This document shows positions 32,999-42,636 of a DNA stretch of 64,000 bases, piece by piece (the first letter of the stretch is position 1; every line of letters starts with the position of its first letter). The notes beneath the pieces were generated by a model. That model did not search any database. It saw nothing but the letters and a program-made list of their open reading frames with translations, and was not told the DNA's origin. The DNA is from Polynucleobacter sp. MWH-UH25E (GTDB taxonomy: Bacteria > Pseudomonadota > Gammaproteobacteria > Burkholderiales > Burkholderiaceae): assembly GCF_018687095.1 (NCBI RefSeq), contig NZ_CP061286.1, positions 372,001 to 436,000 on the forward strand, given 5' to 3'. Made by a program: the position numbers and the translations under genes.

Positions 32999-34438
32999 AT
33001 GAAAAAGCACTTTATTGCGCTCTTGGCTATTTTGAGTCTGGGGCAAATGTCGTTTGTTCCACTAGCGATCGCGCAAAATCCTCGCGTCACGATTCCCGAT
33101 TTTGCGGATCTAGTTGAGCGCGCTAGTCCAGCAGTAGTCAACATCCGAACCACCGAAAAAGTGATGGTTCAGCAACAAGGCGGCATTCCAGGGATGCCTG
33201 AGGATCAAGCAGAATTCTTTCGCCGTTTCTTCGGCGTGCCTATTCCCGGAATTCCAAATAGCCCTAAGCAATCACAACCGAATCCTGGAAAACCACAAGA
33301 AGCTGATCGTGGCGTTGGCTCTGGTTTCATTATTGAATCTAATGGTTTGATTCTGACGAATGCGCACGTGGTTGAGGGTGCTACTACGATTTATGTCACC
33401 TTAACGGATAAGCGTGAATTCAAAGCCAAGTTATTGGGCATGGATAAACGTACTGATGTAGCAGTTGTCAAAATTGAAGCGCGTGACTTACCTAAATTGC
33501 CTTTAGGTGACTCATCCAGGGTGCGTGTAGGCGAGTGGGTGCTAGCAATTGGTTCGCCATTCGGTTTAGAGAACACGGTCACCGCAGGCATTGTCTCGGC
33601 CAAGAGCCGCGATACAGGGGATTATTTACCCTTTATTCAAACAGACGTTGCGGTTAATCCAGGTAACTCTGGAGGGCCCTTATTAAATACTGCCGGCCAA
33701 GTGATTGGCATTAACTCTCAAATCTTTAGTCGCTCCGGTGGCTACATGGGAATCTCCTTTGCAATTCCAATTGATGAAGCAATGCGAGTGGCTGATCAAT
33801 TGCGTACCAATGGAAAAATGACGCGTGGTCGAATTGGTGTTGCGCTTGGTGAGATGACCAAAGAGGTTGCTGAGAGTTTGGGTTTGGGTAAGCCACGTGG
33901 TGCATATGTGCGTAACGTTGAGCCAAATGGCCCAGCTGCAACTGGTGGCATCGAAGCTGGTGATGTCATCCTCAGCTTCAATGGTCGAGAAATTGCGAAG
34001 TCCACGGACTTGCCAAGAATTGTTGGTGACACCAAACCGGGTACTTCTGTGACAGTTCAAGTTTGGCGTAAAGGTGCTACTCGCGACTTAACAGTGACGG
34101 TTTCTGATGGCGAGGCCTCTCAGGTCGCAAGTAAGAAATCTGAAGCACTATCTGGTGGAAGTACAACCACCCTAGGTGTTGCTGTTAGCGATGTGTCGGA
34201 TGCTAAAAAGAAGGATCTTAATATCAAGGGCGGCGTTGAGGTCACTGGTTTAGGAGATGGTCCTTTGGCTAGAGCAGGAGTGCGACCTGGGGATGTCATT
34301 ATTCGGATTGCCGATACCGATATCTCGGGTGCCAAGCAGTTTGAAGCCCTTGTAAAAGGCCTTGATGCCAATAAGGCGGTCCCAGTCTTTATTCGTAGAG
34401 CTGACAGCACTTTGGTGATACCTGTAAGGCCAAAATAG
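32999..34438 (+). CDS. mucD: Do-family serine protease DegP/MucD
   Basis: A 479-residue periplasmic protease and chaperone. The signal peptide ends near PLAIA-QNP. The catalytic triad is His123 (LTNAHVVEG), Asp153 (KRTDVAVVKI) and Ser224 (NPGNSGGPL). Two PDZ domains follow (about residues 275-370 and 385-475). It degrades misfolded envelope proteins under heat or other stress. In related genomes it is the last gene of an rpoE-rse operon, which is absent at this place. Confidence 0.93.
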   Translation: MKKHFIALLAILSLGQMSFVPLAIAQNPRVTIPDFADLVERASPAVVNIRTTEKVMVQQQGGIPGMPEDQAEFFRRFFGVPIPGIPNSPKQSQPNPGKPQEADRGVGSGFIIESNGLILTNAHVVEGATTIYVTLTDKREFKAKLLGMDKRTDVAVVKIEARDLPKLPLGDSSRVRVGEWVLAIGSPFGLENTVTAGIVSAKSRDTGDYLPFIQTDVAVNPGNSGGPLLNTAGQVIGINSQIFSRSGGYMGISFAIPIDEAMRVADQLRTNGKMTRGRIGVALGEMTKEVAESLGLGKPRGAYVRNVEPNGPAATGGIEAGDVILSFNGREIAKSTDLPRIVGDTKPGTSVTVQVWRKGATRDLTVTVSDGEASQVASKKSEALSGGSTTTLGVAVSDVSDAKKKDLNIKGGVEVTGLGDGPLARAGVRPGDVIIRIADTDISGAKQFEALVKGLDANKAVPVFIRRADSTLVIPVRPK

Positions 34439-34455
34439 GGCATTTTTGCCTAAAA

Positions 34456-34489
34456 AATGGGCACAGGCGCCATTTGGGCGCCACCCATT
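34456..34489 (+). promoter_or_regulatory. Strong hairpin between mucD and lepA
   Basis: AATGGG...GGCGCC-ATTTG-GGCGCC..CCCATT (34456-34489) forms two stacked stems but is not followed directly by a T run. It may be a weak terminator or an mRNA-stabilising element in the 135-nt gap. Confidence 0.5.
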
Positions 34490-34573
34490 ACAATCCTTTT
34501 AAGACGACTTTTTGCAGCGCATCATCCTGGTGCGTTCTGACAAGGCGTTTTTGGAATTACTAAATAAGACGCT

Positions 34574-36379
34574 ATGGATTTAATCCGCAATTTTTCTATC
34601 ATCGCCCATATTGATCACGGCAAATCTACGCTCGCGGATCGCATTATTCAACTTTGTGGCGGTCTTTCTGATCGCGAAATGGAAGCCCAGGTACTCGATT
34701 CAATGGACATTGAGCGTGAGCGTGGCATCACCATTAAGGCTCAAACCGCAGCACTGAATTACAAAGCCAAAGATGGCAAGACTTACAACATCAATCTGAT
34801 TGATACTCCGGGGCACGTAGACTTCTCTTACGAAGTCAGTCGATCTTTGTCTGCATGCGAGGGTGCTTTGTTAGTGGTCGACGCCAGCCAAGGTGTTGAA
34901 GCACAAACAGTTGCGAACTGCTACATGGCGCTCGAATTAGGAGTTGAGGTTGTTCCAGTTCTCAATAAGATTGATTTGCCACAGGCTGACCCTGATCGCG
35001 CTAAAAAAGAAATCGAAGATGTGATTGGTATTGACGCATCAGAAGCGGTAACCTGCTCAGCTAAGACTGGTATGGGTGTTACGGATGTAATCGAAGAGAT
35101 GATTGCTAAAGTGCCGCCTCCAAAGGGCGATGCATTGGCACCATTACAAGCATTAATTATTGACTCTTGGTTTGATAACTACGTTGGCGTTGTCATGTTG
35201 ATACGTGTTGTCAATGGCACCTTAAAGCCAAAAGAAAAGATCACATTGATGGCAAATGGCTCAACCCATTTGGTGGAACATGTCGGTGTATTTAGTCCGA
35301 AGTCAGTCGATCGTCCAGAGTTATCCGCGGGCCAAGTAGGCTTTGTAATTGCGGGTATTAAAGAATTAAAGGCCGCGAAGGTCGGCGATACCGTAACTCA
35401 TGCTCCAGGACAGCAAGGTCGAGTTCCTGCTGCTGAGCCCTTGCCTGGTTTTAAAGAAGTGAAACCACAAGTGTTCGCTGGTTTATATCCGGTGGAAGCG
35501 AGTGAGTATGATCAGTTGCGCGAGTCACTTGAAAAACTCAAGCTCAATGACGCATCACTCTTGTATGAGCCTGAGGTATCTCAGGCGCTAGGATTTGGAT
35601 TCCGTTGTGGTTTCCTGGGCTTGCTGCACATGGAGATTGTCCAAGAACGCCTAGAGCGACAGTACGGCATGAACTTGATTACAACAGCACCAACGGTGGT
35701 GTATCAAGTTCAGCAATCCGATGGCACCACCATCATGGTGGATAACCCATCTAAGATGCCCGAGGTTAGCAAGATCGATACGATTCTTGAGCCGATTGTG
35801 ACCGTCAATTTATACATGCCGCAAGAGTATGTAGGCTCTGTCATCACCTTATGTGTTGGTAAGCGTGGCATTCAGACGGGTATGAACTATCTTGGGCGCC
35901 AAGTGCAGCTCACTTATGAATTACCCATGGCTGAGATTGTGTTGGATTTCTTTGATCGTTTGAAGTCAATTTCTCGCGGCTATGCTTCGATGGATTATGA
36001 GTTCAAAGAATATCGTCCTGCAGACGTAGTCAAGGTTGATATTTTGATTAACGGCGATCGCGTGGATGCGCTCTCCGTGATCGTTCACCGCAGTAATAGC
36101 CAGTCTCGTGGCAGAGAAGTGGTCTCTAAAATGCGCGGCATCATTCCGCGCCAAATGTTTGATGTGGCTATTCAGGCAGCTATTGGTAGCAACATCGTGG
36201 CTCGTGAAAATGTTAAAGCATTACGCAAGAACGTTTTGGCAAAGTGCTACGGTGGTGATATCTCTCGCAAGCGCAAGCTCTTAGAGAAGCAAAAAGAAGG
36301 TAAGAAGCGTATGAAGCAAGTGGGCAATGTGGAGATTCCACAAGAAGCATTCTTGGCAATTTTGCAGGTGGAAGATTAA
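34574..36379 (+). CDS. lepA: Elongation factor 4 (LepA)
   Basis: A 601-residue translational GTPase. G1 is AHIDHGKSTLAD, G3 is DTPGHVDFSYEV and G4 is NKIDLPQADP. The LepA-specific C-terminal domain ends CYGGDISRKRKLLEKQKEGKK. It acts on the ribosome, promoting back-translocation or late subunit assembly. Its stop overlaps the start of lepB (TAATG). Confidence 0.97.
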   Translation: MDLIRNFSIIAHIDHGKSTLADRIIQLCGGLSDREMEAQVLDSMDIERERGITIKAQTAALNYKAKDGKTYNINLIDTPGHVDFSYEVSRSLSACEGALLVVDASQGVEAQTVANCYMALELGVEVVPVLNKIDLPQADPDRAKKEIEDVIGIDASEAVTCSAKTGMGVTDVIEEMIAKVPPPKGDALAPLQALIIDSWFDNYVGVVMLIRVVNGTLKPKEKITLMANGSTHLVEHVGVFSPKSVDRPELSAGQVGFVIAGIKELKAAKVGDTVTHAPGQQGRVPAAEPLPGFKEVKPQVFAGLYPVEASEYDQLRESLEKLKLNDASLLYEPEVSQALGFGFRCGFLGLLHMEIVQERLERQYGMNLITTAPTVVYQVQQSDGTTIMVDNPSKMPEVSKIDTILEPIVTVNLYMPQEYVGSVITLCVGKRGIQTGMNYLGRQVQLTYELPMAEIVLDFFDRLKSISRGYASMDYEFKEYRPADVVKVDILINGDRVDALSVIVHRSNSQSRGREVVSKMRGIIPRQMFDVAIQAAIGSNIVARENVKALRKNVLAKCYGGDISRKRKLLEKQKEGKKRMKQVGNVEIPQEAFLAILQVED

Positions 36380-37185
36380 TGAACTTTGCTCTCATCCTCT
36401 TCATATTGGTGGTTGTTTCAGGCATTGCTTGGGTTGCTGACCGAGTATATTTTGCGCCCCAAAGAAAAATGGCCGGAATCGATCGTATGCCATTGTGGTT
36501 GGAGTACACGGCTGGATTCTTCCCGGTTATTTGCGCTGTATTTGTATTGCGCTCTTTTATTGTCGAGCCTTTCAAGATCCCGTCTGGATCTATGATTCCA
36601 ACCCTACAAATTGGCGACTTCATTCTGGTGAATAAATTTACCTACGGCATTCGTCTGCCAGTGATCAATCAAAAAGTAATTGACTTAGGTTCACCGAAGC
36701 GCGGAGATGTTATTGTGTTTCGCTATCCACGCGATGAATCCGTTGATTACATCAAGCGCGTAGTAGGTTTGCCTGGTGATGTTGTTGTTTATGAAGATAA
36801 GCGTTTAACCATCAATGGACAGCCATTGCAATACAGTGGCGGTGAATCGTATTTAGATCCTGAAAATATGCGCTATGCCAAGCGCTTTACAGAAAGCTTC
36901 CCCGCCGATCTAGGTGGTAATCGTCATGAAATCCTCAACGACCCAGATCGTCCCGCAACCGTATTGCCAGTAGAGCGTTTTCCTGGTGCTGAGTTTTGTC
37001 AATATCAACCATCGGGCTTAACTTGCAAAGTTCCCGCAGGTCATTACTTTGCTATGGGGGATAACCGTGATAACAGCGCAGACTCTCGCTACTGGGGATT
37101 TGTTCCAGATAAGAACTTGGTAGGTAAAGCTTTCTTTGTATGGCTCAATCTCGGTAATTTTGGCCGTATTGGTGGCTTCCAGTAA
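36379..37185 (+). CDS. lepB: Signal peptidase I
   Basis: A 268-residue inner-membrane protease with two N-terminal transmembrane segments (residues 3-20 and 44-60). The catalytic Ser71 is in IPSGSMIPTL and Lys126 in DYIKRVVGLPGD. The late GDNRDNSADSRYWGFV box completes the family pattern. It removes signal peptides from exported proteins. It is coupled to lepA by a 1-nt overlap. Confidence 0.96.
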   Translation: MNFALILFILVVVSGIAWVADRVYFAPQRKMAGIDRMPLWLEYTAGFFPVICAVFVLRSFIVEPFKIPSGSMIPTLQIGDFILVNKFTYGIRLPVINQKVIDLGSPKRGDVIVFRYPRDESVDYIKRVVGLPGDVVVYEDKRLTINGQPLQYSGGESYLDPENMRYAKRFTESFPADLGGNRHEILNDPDRPATVLPVERFPGAEFCQYQPSGLTCKVPAGHYFAMGDNRDNSADSRYWGFVPDKNLVGKAFFVWLNLGNFGRIGGFQ

Positions 37186-37191
37186 AACATC

Positions 37192-37983
37192 ATGAACACG
37201 CGCGCCGTCATTGAAACCGCACCGCTTCAAGAGCGCCTAGGTTATAGCTTTAAGAAGCCAGAGCTGCTTCATCAAGCGCTGACTCACCGTAGCCATAGCA
37301 AGAAAAATAATGAACGCTTAGAGTTCTTAGGTGATTCTGTCTTAAATTGCGTAGTCGCCGAAATGCTATATGAGCGCTACTCCGATTTAGATGAGGGTGA
37401 TTTGTCTCGTGTGCGCGCTAATTTAGTAAAGCAGCAAGCCTTATATGAGATTGCACAAACCTTATCCCTGTCGGACTATTTGCGTTTGGGTGAAGGTGAA
37501 TTGAAGAGTGGCGGCTTTCGGAGACCATCCATTTTGGCTGATACCTTGGAGGCGGTAACAGGTGCAATCTTTTTGGATGGCGGTTTTGATGCTGCTAAAA
37601 CTTGCTTACGAAAACTCTACTCCATCATTCTGTCGCAAGTTGACCCAAAAACATTGGGCAAGGATGACAAAACGCTTTTGCAAGAGTGCTTGCAAAGCTA
37701 TCAATTACCACTGCCTACCTACAACGTCACCGGCACTAGTGGCGCTGCTCATAATCAGCAGTTTGAAGTTGAGTGTTTGATTCCAAGTCTAAAAGTTTCT
37801 GTGAAGGGTGAGGGCGCTTCTCGTCGTGCTGCTGAGCAGTCTGCCGCAAAAAGTGCTTTACTTGCTGTGCTAAAGGCCTTGCCACAAGATTCTCGCAAGC
37901 CCAAGAAAACGCGCTCTGCTAAGAAAAAGGCCGCTAAGAAAGAGGCGACCGAAGAGCAATTGAATTTGAAGTTAAAGGGATAA
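37192..37983 (+). CDS. rnc: Ribonuclease III
   Basis: A 263-residue dsRNA-specific endonuclease. The signature NERLEFLGDSVLN carries the catalytic Glu and Asp, with the second acidic pair in DTLEAVTGAIFLD. A dsRNA-binding domain follows (about residues 160-228). An unusual Lys/Ala-rich tail (KPKKTRSAKKKAAKKEA) extends about 30 residues past the domain and may add nonspecific RNA binding. The era gene starts 2 nt after its stop. Confidence 0.95.
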   Translation: MNTRAVIETAPLQERLGYSFKKPELLHQALTHRSHSKKNNERLEFLGDSVLNCVVAEMLYERYSDLDEGDLSRVRANLVKQQALYEIAQTLSLSDYLRLGEGELKSGGFRRPSILADTLEAVTGAIFLDGGFDAAKTCLRKLYSIILSQVDPKTLGKDDKTLLQECLQSYQLPLPTYNVTGTSGAAHNQQFEVECLIPSLKVSVKGEGASRRAAEQSAAKSALLAVLKALPQDSRKPKKTRSAKKKAAKKEATEEQLNLKLKG

Positions 37984-37985
37984 CT

Positions 37986-38921
37986 GTGTTTAGATGCGGC
38001 ACTATTGCGATTGTTGGACGTCCCAATATGGGTAAATCTACCTTGCTCAATGCATTGGTAGGTCAAAAGATCAGCATTACTTCACGCAAAGCACAGACTA
38101 CGCGCCACCGTATTTTGGGTGTTCAGAATCGCGAAGAGGCGCAATTTATCTTTATTGATACACCAGGATTTCAGACGCGTTTAATGAATACCCTCAACAA
38201 GGCTTTGAACCGCACGGTTACTACTGCCTTGCAAGATGTCAACGTAGTTTGCTTTGTTGTTGAGACTGGTTATTTTGGTGAAGACGACAAGAAGGTTCTC
38301 AAGCTTCTGCCAAGCGACATACCAGTGGTATTGGTATTAAATAAATTGGATCTGTTTAATAGCCGTTTTCAGGCGCCATCAGAACGCGATCAAGCCTTAC
38401 TCAATTTCATTAAAGAAATGGCCAAGCCATGGTCTGAATTGGGCGGCCATGAAGATCAAAAGTCAGAGTTCGCTGAAATTGTGCCCATGAGTGCCAAGAG
38501 CCCTGGCGATATCCAGAGATTATTGGATGTGCTTGAGGGTTATTTGCCTGAAGGTGAGCCTGTTTATGATGGCGATACGATTACCGATCGCAGTGAGCGC
38601 TTCCTTGCTGCTGAAATTTTGCGCGAGAAGGTATTTCGTTTTACAGGTGAAGAATTGCCATACACCTCTACTGTGGTCATTGATCAATTCAAGATGGATG
38701 GCAAGATGCGTAGAATCTCTGCGACTATTTTGGTTGACCGAGATAGTCATAAGGCCATGATCATTGGCCAAAAGGGTGAGCGCTTAAAGAAAATTTCTAC
38801 CGATGCCCGTATTGATATGGAAAAACTGTTTGATGGAAAAGTTTTTCTGGAGACATGGGTAAAGGTGAAGCGTGGTTGGGCGGATGATCGCGCTGAGTTA
38901 CGGGCACAAGGGCTGGAATAA
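37986..38921 (+). CDS. era: GTPase Era
   Basis: A 311-residue ribosome-assembly GTPase. The G motifs are GRPNMGKSTLLNAL, DTPGFQ and LNKLD. The C-terminal KH domain (KAMIIGQKGERLKKISTDAR) binds the 3' end of 16S rRNA. The start is GTG at 37986, with the frame coupled tightly to rnc. Confidence 0.95.
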   Translation: MFRCGTIAIVGRPNMGKSTLLNALVGQKISITSRKAQTTRHRILGVQNREEAQFIFIDTPGFQTRLMNTLNKALNRTVTTALQDVNVVCFVVETGYFGEDDKKVLKLLPSDIPVVLVLNKLDLFNSRFQAPSERDQALLNFIKEMAKPWSELGGHEDQKSEFAEIVPMSAKSPGDIQRLLDVLEGYLPEGEPVYDGDTITDRSERFLAAEILREKVFRFTGEELPYTSTVVIDQFKMDGKMRRISATILVDRDSHKAMIIGQKGERLKKISTDARIDMEKLFDGKVFLETWVKVKRGWADDRAELRAQGLE

Positions 38922-38927
38922 TTTCCT

Positions 38928-39659
38928 ATGGCCTCGATTCGTGTTGCTGACGAACCCGCTTTTGTATTGCACAGCATTCCCTACAAAGAAACTAGCCTTA
39001 TTTTGGATGTCTTTACGCGACAGCATGGTCGCATGGCGCTCATTGCCAAAGGGGCAAAGCGTCCTCATTCCACATTAAGGCCGGTATTGCAGCGTTTTCA
39101 ACCGCTTCTAGTTTCATGGAGTGGAAAGTCGGAGTTACGCACCTTAACCAAATCTGAATGGGTGGGTGGCATGCCTTCATTGGTGGGCGATGCGCTTCTT
39201 TGTGGCTTTTATCTCAATGAACTGCTTGTGAAATTCTTAGCGCGTGAAGATGAATATGAAAAGCTCTACGATCGTTATGCTGAGACTATTGACGCCTTAT
39301 CGGCGCTTGAGGAGTCAAAAGGTTTAGAAGAAATTCTACGCCCATTTGAACTGTCATTACTACAGGAAACGGGCTATGCGGCAGCACTTGATCGCTGCGT
39401 AGAAACCAATGAAGCACCGATTCATGATGGCCAATATGTATATCAACCAGAAAAGGGCGTGAGGCCCGTTCAAGCAGATGATCCTGGCCATTGGCCGGTG
39501 CTGACCGGCAGGTCTTTATTGGCAATCGCGGTTGGTGATTTTTCTGATCCAGTAACCCTATCAGAAAGCAAGCAATTGATGCGCTTTCTATTAGGCTTGC
39601 ATCTGCAAGATCAGGTACTAACTACGCGTCAAATTCTGATTGATCTCAAGAAAATCTAG
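38928..39659 (+). CDS. recO: DNA repair protein RecO
   Basis: A 243-residue RecO with an N-terminal OB fold (PAFVLHSIPYKETSLILDVFTRQHGR) and a helical C-terminal domain (ELLVKFLAREDEYEKLYDRY, FELSLLQETGYAAALDRC). Only one of the zinc cysteines seen in some homologues is present, as in E. coli. It loads RecA onto SSB-coated gaps. It is part of the rnc-era-recO-pdxJ-acpS unit. Confidence 0.93.
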   Translation: MASIRVADEPAFVLHSIPYKETSLILDVFTRQHGRMALIAKGAKRPHSTLRPVLQRFQPLLVSWSGKSELRTLTKSEWVGGMPSLVGDALLCGFYLNELLVKFLAREDEYEKLYDRYAETIDALSALEESKGLEEILRPFELSLLQETGYAAALDRCVETNEAPIHDGQYVYQPEKGVRPVQADDPGHWPVLTGRSLLAIAVGDFSDPVTLSESKQLMRFLLGLHLQDQVLTTRQILIDLKKI

Positions 39660-39671
39660 TAATCTACTGAT

Positions 39672-40418
39672 ATGACTGCAGCGCATCCTTTGGAACTGGG
39701 AATCAATATCGATCACGTGGCAACCTTGCGTAATGCTCGGGGCACTGTGTACCCAGACCCTATTAATGCGGCGCAATTGGCGGAAGAGGCGGGCGCCGAT
39801 CTGATCACTTTGCACCTTCGTGAGGATCGCCGGCATATCAAGGATGCTGATTTAATCGCTCTGCGACCCTTGATCAAAACGCGCATGAACCTTGAGTGTG
39901 CAATTACCCCTGAAATGCTAAACATCGCCTGTAAGGTCAAGCCTCACGATGTTTGCTTGGTCCCTGAAAAGCGTGAGGAGGTCACTACCGAAGGTGGTCT
40001 TGATGTCTCGGGGAAATTGGAACACGTCAAGGCAGCTACCAAACAATTGCAAGAGGCTGGCATCCGGGTATCACTTTTTATTGATCCAGAAGAAAAACAA
40101 ATTCAGGCCGCTAAGGATGTGGGTGCTACTGTAGTGGAGTTGCATACGGGTCGTTATGCTGATTTATCTGGCGATCAACAAGAGGCTGAATTAGTACGCA
40201 TCAAGAAGGCAGCACAGTTTGGGAAAAGTATTGGTTTGAGAGTCAATGCGGGCCATGGATTACACGAGGGTAATGTGATGCCCATTGCGGCGATTGCTGA
40301 GCTATCAGAATTAAACATCGGGCATGCCATCGTAGCGGAAGCCTTATTTAAGGGCTGGCAACAAGCGATTAAAGATATGAAGGCCTTGATGATTCAAGGC
40401 AGAAAAGCAAATCCATGA
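39672..40418 (+). CDS. pdxJ: Pyridoxine 5'-phosphate synthase
   Basis: A 248-residue TIM-barrel enzyme that closes the pyridine ring in vitamin B6 synthesis. LGINIDHVATLRNARG, LHLREDRRHI, VCLVPEKREEVTTEGGLDV and NAGHGLHEGNV are diagnostic, and the last includes an active-site His. Its stop overlaps acpS by 4 nt. Confidence 0.96.
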   Translation: MTAAHPLELGINIDHVATLRNARGTVYPDPINAAQLAEEAGADLITLHLREDRRHIKDADLIALRPLIKTRMNLECAITPEMLNIACKVKPHDVCLVPEKREEVTTEGGLDVSGKLEHVKAATKQLQEAGIRVSLFIDPEEKQIQAAKDVGATVVELHTGRYADLSGDQQEAELVRIKKAAQFGKSIGLRVNAGHGLHEGNVMPIAAIAELSELNIGHAIVAEALFKGWQQAIKDMKALMIQGRKANP

Positions 40419-40807
40419 TCATCGGTATTGGCACCGATATTTTGCAGATTGAGCGCTTACAAGCGGCTTATGATCGTACTAATGGTCGCCTAGCTGAAAA
40501 GATTCTTGGTCCTGATGAGATGTTGGTGTTCAAGCATCGCCTTGCCAGAAATCACAAGCGGGGCATTGCCTTTTTGGCAACGCGTTTTGCTGCTAAAGAA
40601 GCGTTCTCTAAAGCGATTGGCCTAGGAATGAGAATGCCTATGGCCTGGCGCTCTTTACAAACCTTAAATGAGCCTAGCGGTAAGCCGGTTACTAGCTATT
40701 TGGGTGCATTAGCCCACTTTATGAAGGATAAAAACTGGGAGGCTCACGTTACGGTGAGCGATGAGCAGGACATGGCAATCGCACATGTTATCGTGACTCA
40801 AAAATAA
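40415..40807 (+). CDS. acpS: Holo-ACP synthase
   Basis: A 130-residue phosphopantetheinyl transferase that activates ACP. The magnesium-binding Asp is in GIGTDILQIERL and the Glu in RFAAKEAFSKAIG. It overlaps pdxJ (ATGA), as in E. coli. Confidence 0.95.
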   Translation: MIIGIGTDILQIERLQAAYDRTNGRLAEKILGPDEMLVFKHRLARNHKRGIAFLATRFAAKEAFSKAIGLGMRMPMAWRSLQTLNEPSGKPVTSYLGALAHFMKDKNWEAHVTVSDEQDMAIAHVIVTQK

Positions 40808-40831
40808 CAAGATCAATCACAAGAGGAATCA

Positions 40832-41908
40832 ATGAGCAAATCGATCATGAAGCCAGGCCCCATTACTTTGGATGTAGTGGGTCAAGTATTAAATGCTGAA
40901 GATCGTCGTCGTATTTTGCATCCACTAACAGGTGGCGTGATTCTGTTTGGTAGAAATTTCAAGGATCGCAAACAACTTGCCAAGTTAACCGCAGAAATTA
41001 AAAAGCTTCGCCCTGATGTATTGATTTCAATTGATCACGAAGGTGGACGTGTTCAGCGTTGTAGAGCCGATGGTTTCACGCACTTGCCAGCGATGCGCAA
41101 ATTGGGTGAGCTTTGGCTTGCTAAAAATAAGTCCTCTCATGCAGCAGAATCCGCTGCACTGGCGATGGCAGCAGCTACCGCTTGTGGTTATGTGCTTGCT
41201 GCTGAGTTGCGTGCATGTGGCGTAGATTTCAGCTTTACACCAGTTTTAGATTTAGATTTCGGTCGTAGCGGTGTAATTGGAGACCGTTCCTTTAGTCGTG
41301 ATCCACAAATCGTATTTGCTTTAGCAAAGAGCTTAAACGAAGGTCTGCGATTAGCTGGTATGGCTAACTGCGGCAAACATTTTCCTGGCCATGGTTGGGC
41401 AGAGGCTGATTCCCATGTGGCCATTCCAGTTGACGAGCGTTCACTCCAAGAAATTTTGAATGACGATGCAAAGCCTTATGAATGGCTTGATCTGAGTTTG
41501 GCTGCAGTCATGCCAGCACATGTGATTTATCCAAAAGTTGATCAAAATCCAGCAGGCTTTTCGAAAATCTGGTTGCACTCAGTACTACGTCAAGAGCTTG
41601 GCTTCGAGGGCGTGATCTTCAGTGATGATCTTTCAATGGAAGGCGCAAGCGTTGCAGGGTCGGTAGTGAAGGGCGCTGAGATGGCCTTAGATGCTGGATG
41701 TGATGCCGTGCTGATCTGTAATCGCCCCGACCTAGCAGATCAACTGCTCAGCAAGCTCAAAGTGTCTAAAGCGAAGCAAGCTGAATCGGCTATCCGTTTA
41801 AATAAATTGATGCCCAATAGCCCAGCGCCATCATGGACTGATTTACAGAATGAAGCACAATATCAACACGCTAAGGGCTTGTTGCAGCAGTTAAAGCTAA
41901 TTAGCTGA
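40832..41908 (+). CDS. nagZ: Beta-N-acetylhexosaminidase NagZ
   Basis: A 358-residue cytoplasmic glycosidase that trims GlcNAc from recycled muropeptides. GVILFGRNFKDR, SIDHEGGRVQR and the catalytic His loop GKHFPGHGWAEADSH are seen, and the nucleophile Asp is in FSDDLSMEGA. It ends the long lepA-to-nagZ unit and is closed by a terminator. Confidence 0.94.
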   Translation: MSKSIMKPGPITLDVVGQVLNAEDRRRILHPLTGGVILFGRNFKDRKQLAKLTAEIKKLRPDVLISIDHEGGRVQRCRADGFTHLPAMRKLGELWLAKNKSSHAAESAALAMAAATACGYVLAAELRACGVDFSFTPVLDLDFGRSGVIGDRSFSRDPQIVFALAKSLNEGLRLAGMANCGKHFPGHGWAEADSHVAIPVDERSLQEILNDDAKPYEWLDLSLAAVMPAHVIYPKVDQNPAGFSKIWLHSVLRQELGFEGVIFSDDLSMEGASVAGSVVKGAEMALDAGCDAVLICNRPDLADQLLSKLKVSKAKQAESAIRLNKLMPNSPAPSWTDLQNEAQYQHAKGLLQQLKLIS

Positions 41909-41937
41909 TTGATTGAGTCAATCACTAGCAAGAAAAA

Positions 41938-41959
41938 AGCCCGGTATGCCGGGCTTTTT
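41938..41959 (+). terminator. Bidirectional terminator between nagZ and efp
   Basis: AGCCCGG-TATG-CCGGGCT (41938-41955) has an A run before it and TTTTT after it, which suits both convergent units. Confidence 0.88.
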
Positions 41960-41990
41960 ATCTTTTACAGCTAACTAAAGCAAACTGGCG

Positions 41991-42551
41991 TTAATTAGCG
42001 CGGCTGCGATATTCGCCAGTGCGAGTATCGATTTCGATCTTGTCGCCAGTATTGCAGAACAAAGGCACTTGCAATTCATAGCCAGTAGCCAGTTTTGCTG
42101 TCTTCAATACTTTGCCTGAGCTGGTGTCGCCTTTTACTGCAGGCTCTGTGTAAGTGATTTCACGAACGAGTGAATTTGGCATTGCTACAGAAAGGGCTTT
42201 CCCTTCGTAGAACACTACTTCACAAGGCATACCTTCTTCGAGGTAGTTCAATGCATCACCCATAAACTCAGATTCAACTTCGTATTGGTTGTAGTCACCA
42301 TCCATAAATACATACATTGGATCTGCGAAGTAAGAATAGGTACATTCTTTTTTATCCAAAATTACAACATCAAACTTGTCATCAGCTTTGTAAACACCTT
42401 CGTTCGGCGCACCTGTTAACAAGTTCTTAAATTTCATTTTGACAACAGAAGAGTTGCGGCCAGAGCGGCTGTATTCTGCTTTTAAAACGACCATGGCATC
42501 AGTGCCGATCATCACTACGTTACCAACGCGGAGTTCTTGTGCTGTTTTCAT
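41991..42551 (-). CDS. efp: Elongation factor P
   Basis: A 186-residue EF-P that relieves ribosome stalling at polyproline. The three OB-like domains are clear. The residue at the loop tip is Arg32 (YSRSGRNSS), the type rhamnosylated by EarP, and not the Lys modified by EpmA. The earP gene lies directly upstream on the same strand (start of efp 85 nt after the earP stop), which agrees with this. Confidence 0.96.
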   Translation of the reverse strand: MKTAQELRVGNVVMIGTDAMVVLKAEYSRSGRNSSVVKMKFKNLLTGAPNEGVYKADDKFDVVILDKKECTYSYFADPMYVFMDGDYNQYEVESEFMGDALNYLEEGMPCEVVFYEGKALSVAMPNSLVREITYTEPAVKGDTSSGKVLKTAKLATGYELQVPLFCNTGDKIEIDTRTGEYRSRAN

Positions 42552-42636
42552 CTTGCTATTCCTGGGTGCAGAGTGCTTTCTGCGGTTTTTATCAAAAACA
42601 AGATTGTAACCGCCCGCAGGGCTTTATTGCTTGGGT

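Noticed and set aside
33683..34060. Minus-strand frame of 125 codons opposite mucD
   Set aside because: It is opposite the protease and PDZ coding region; mucD has all its family motifs and this frame has none.
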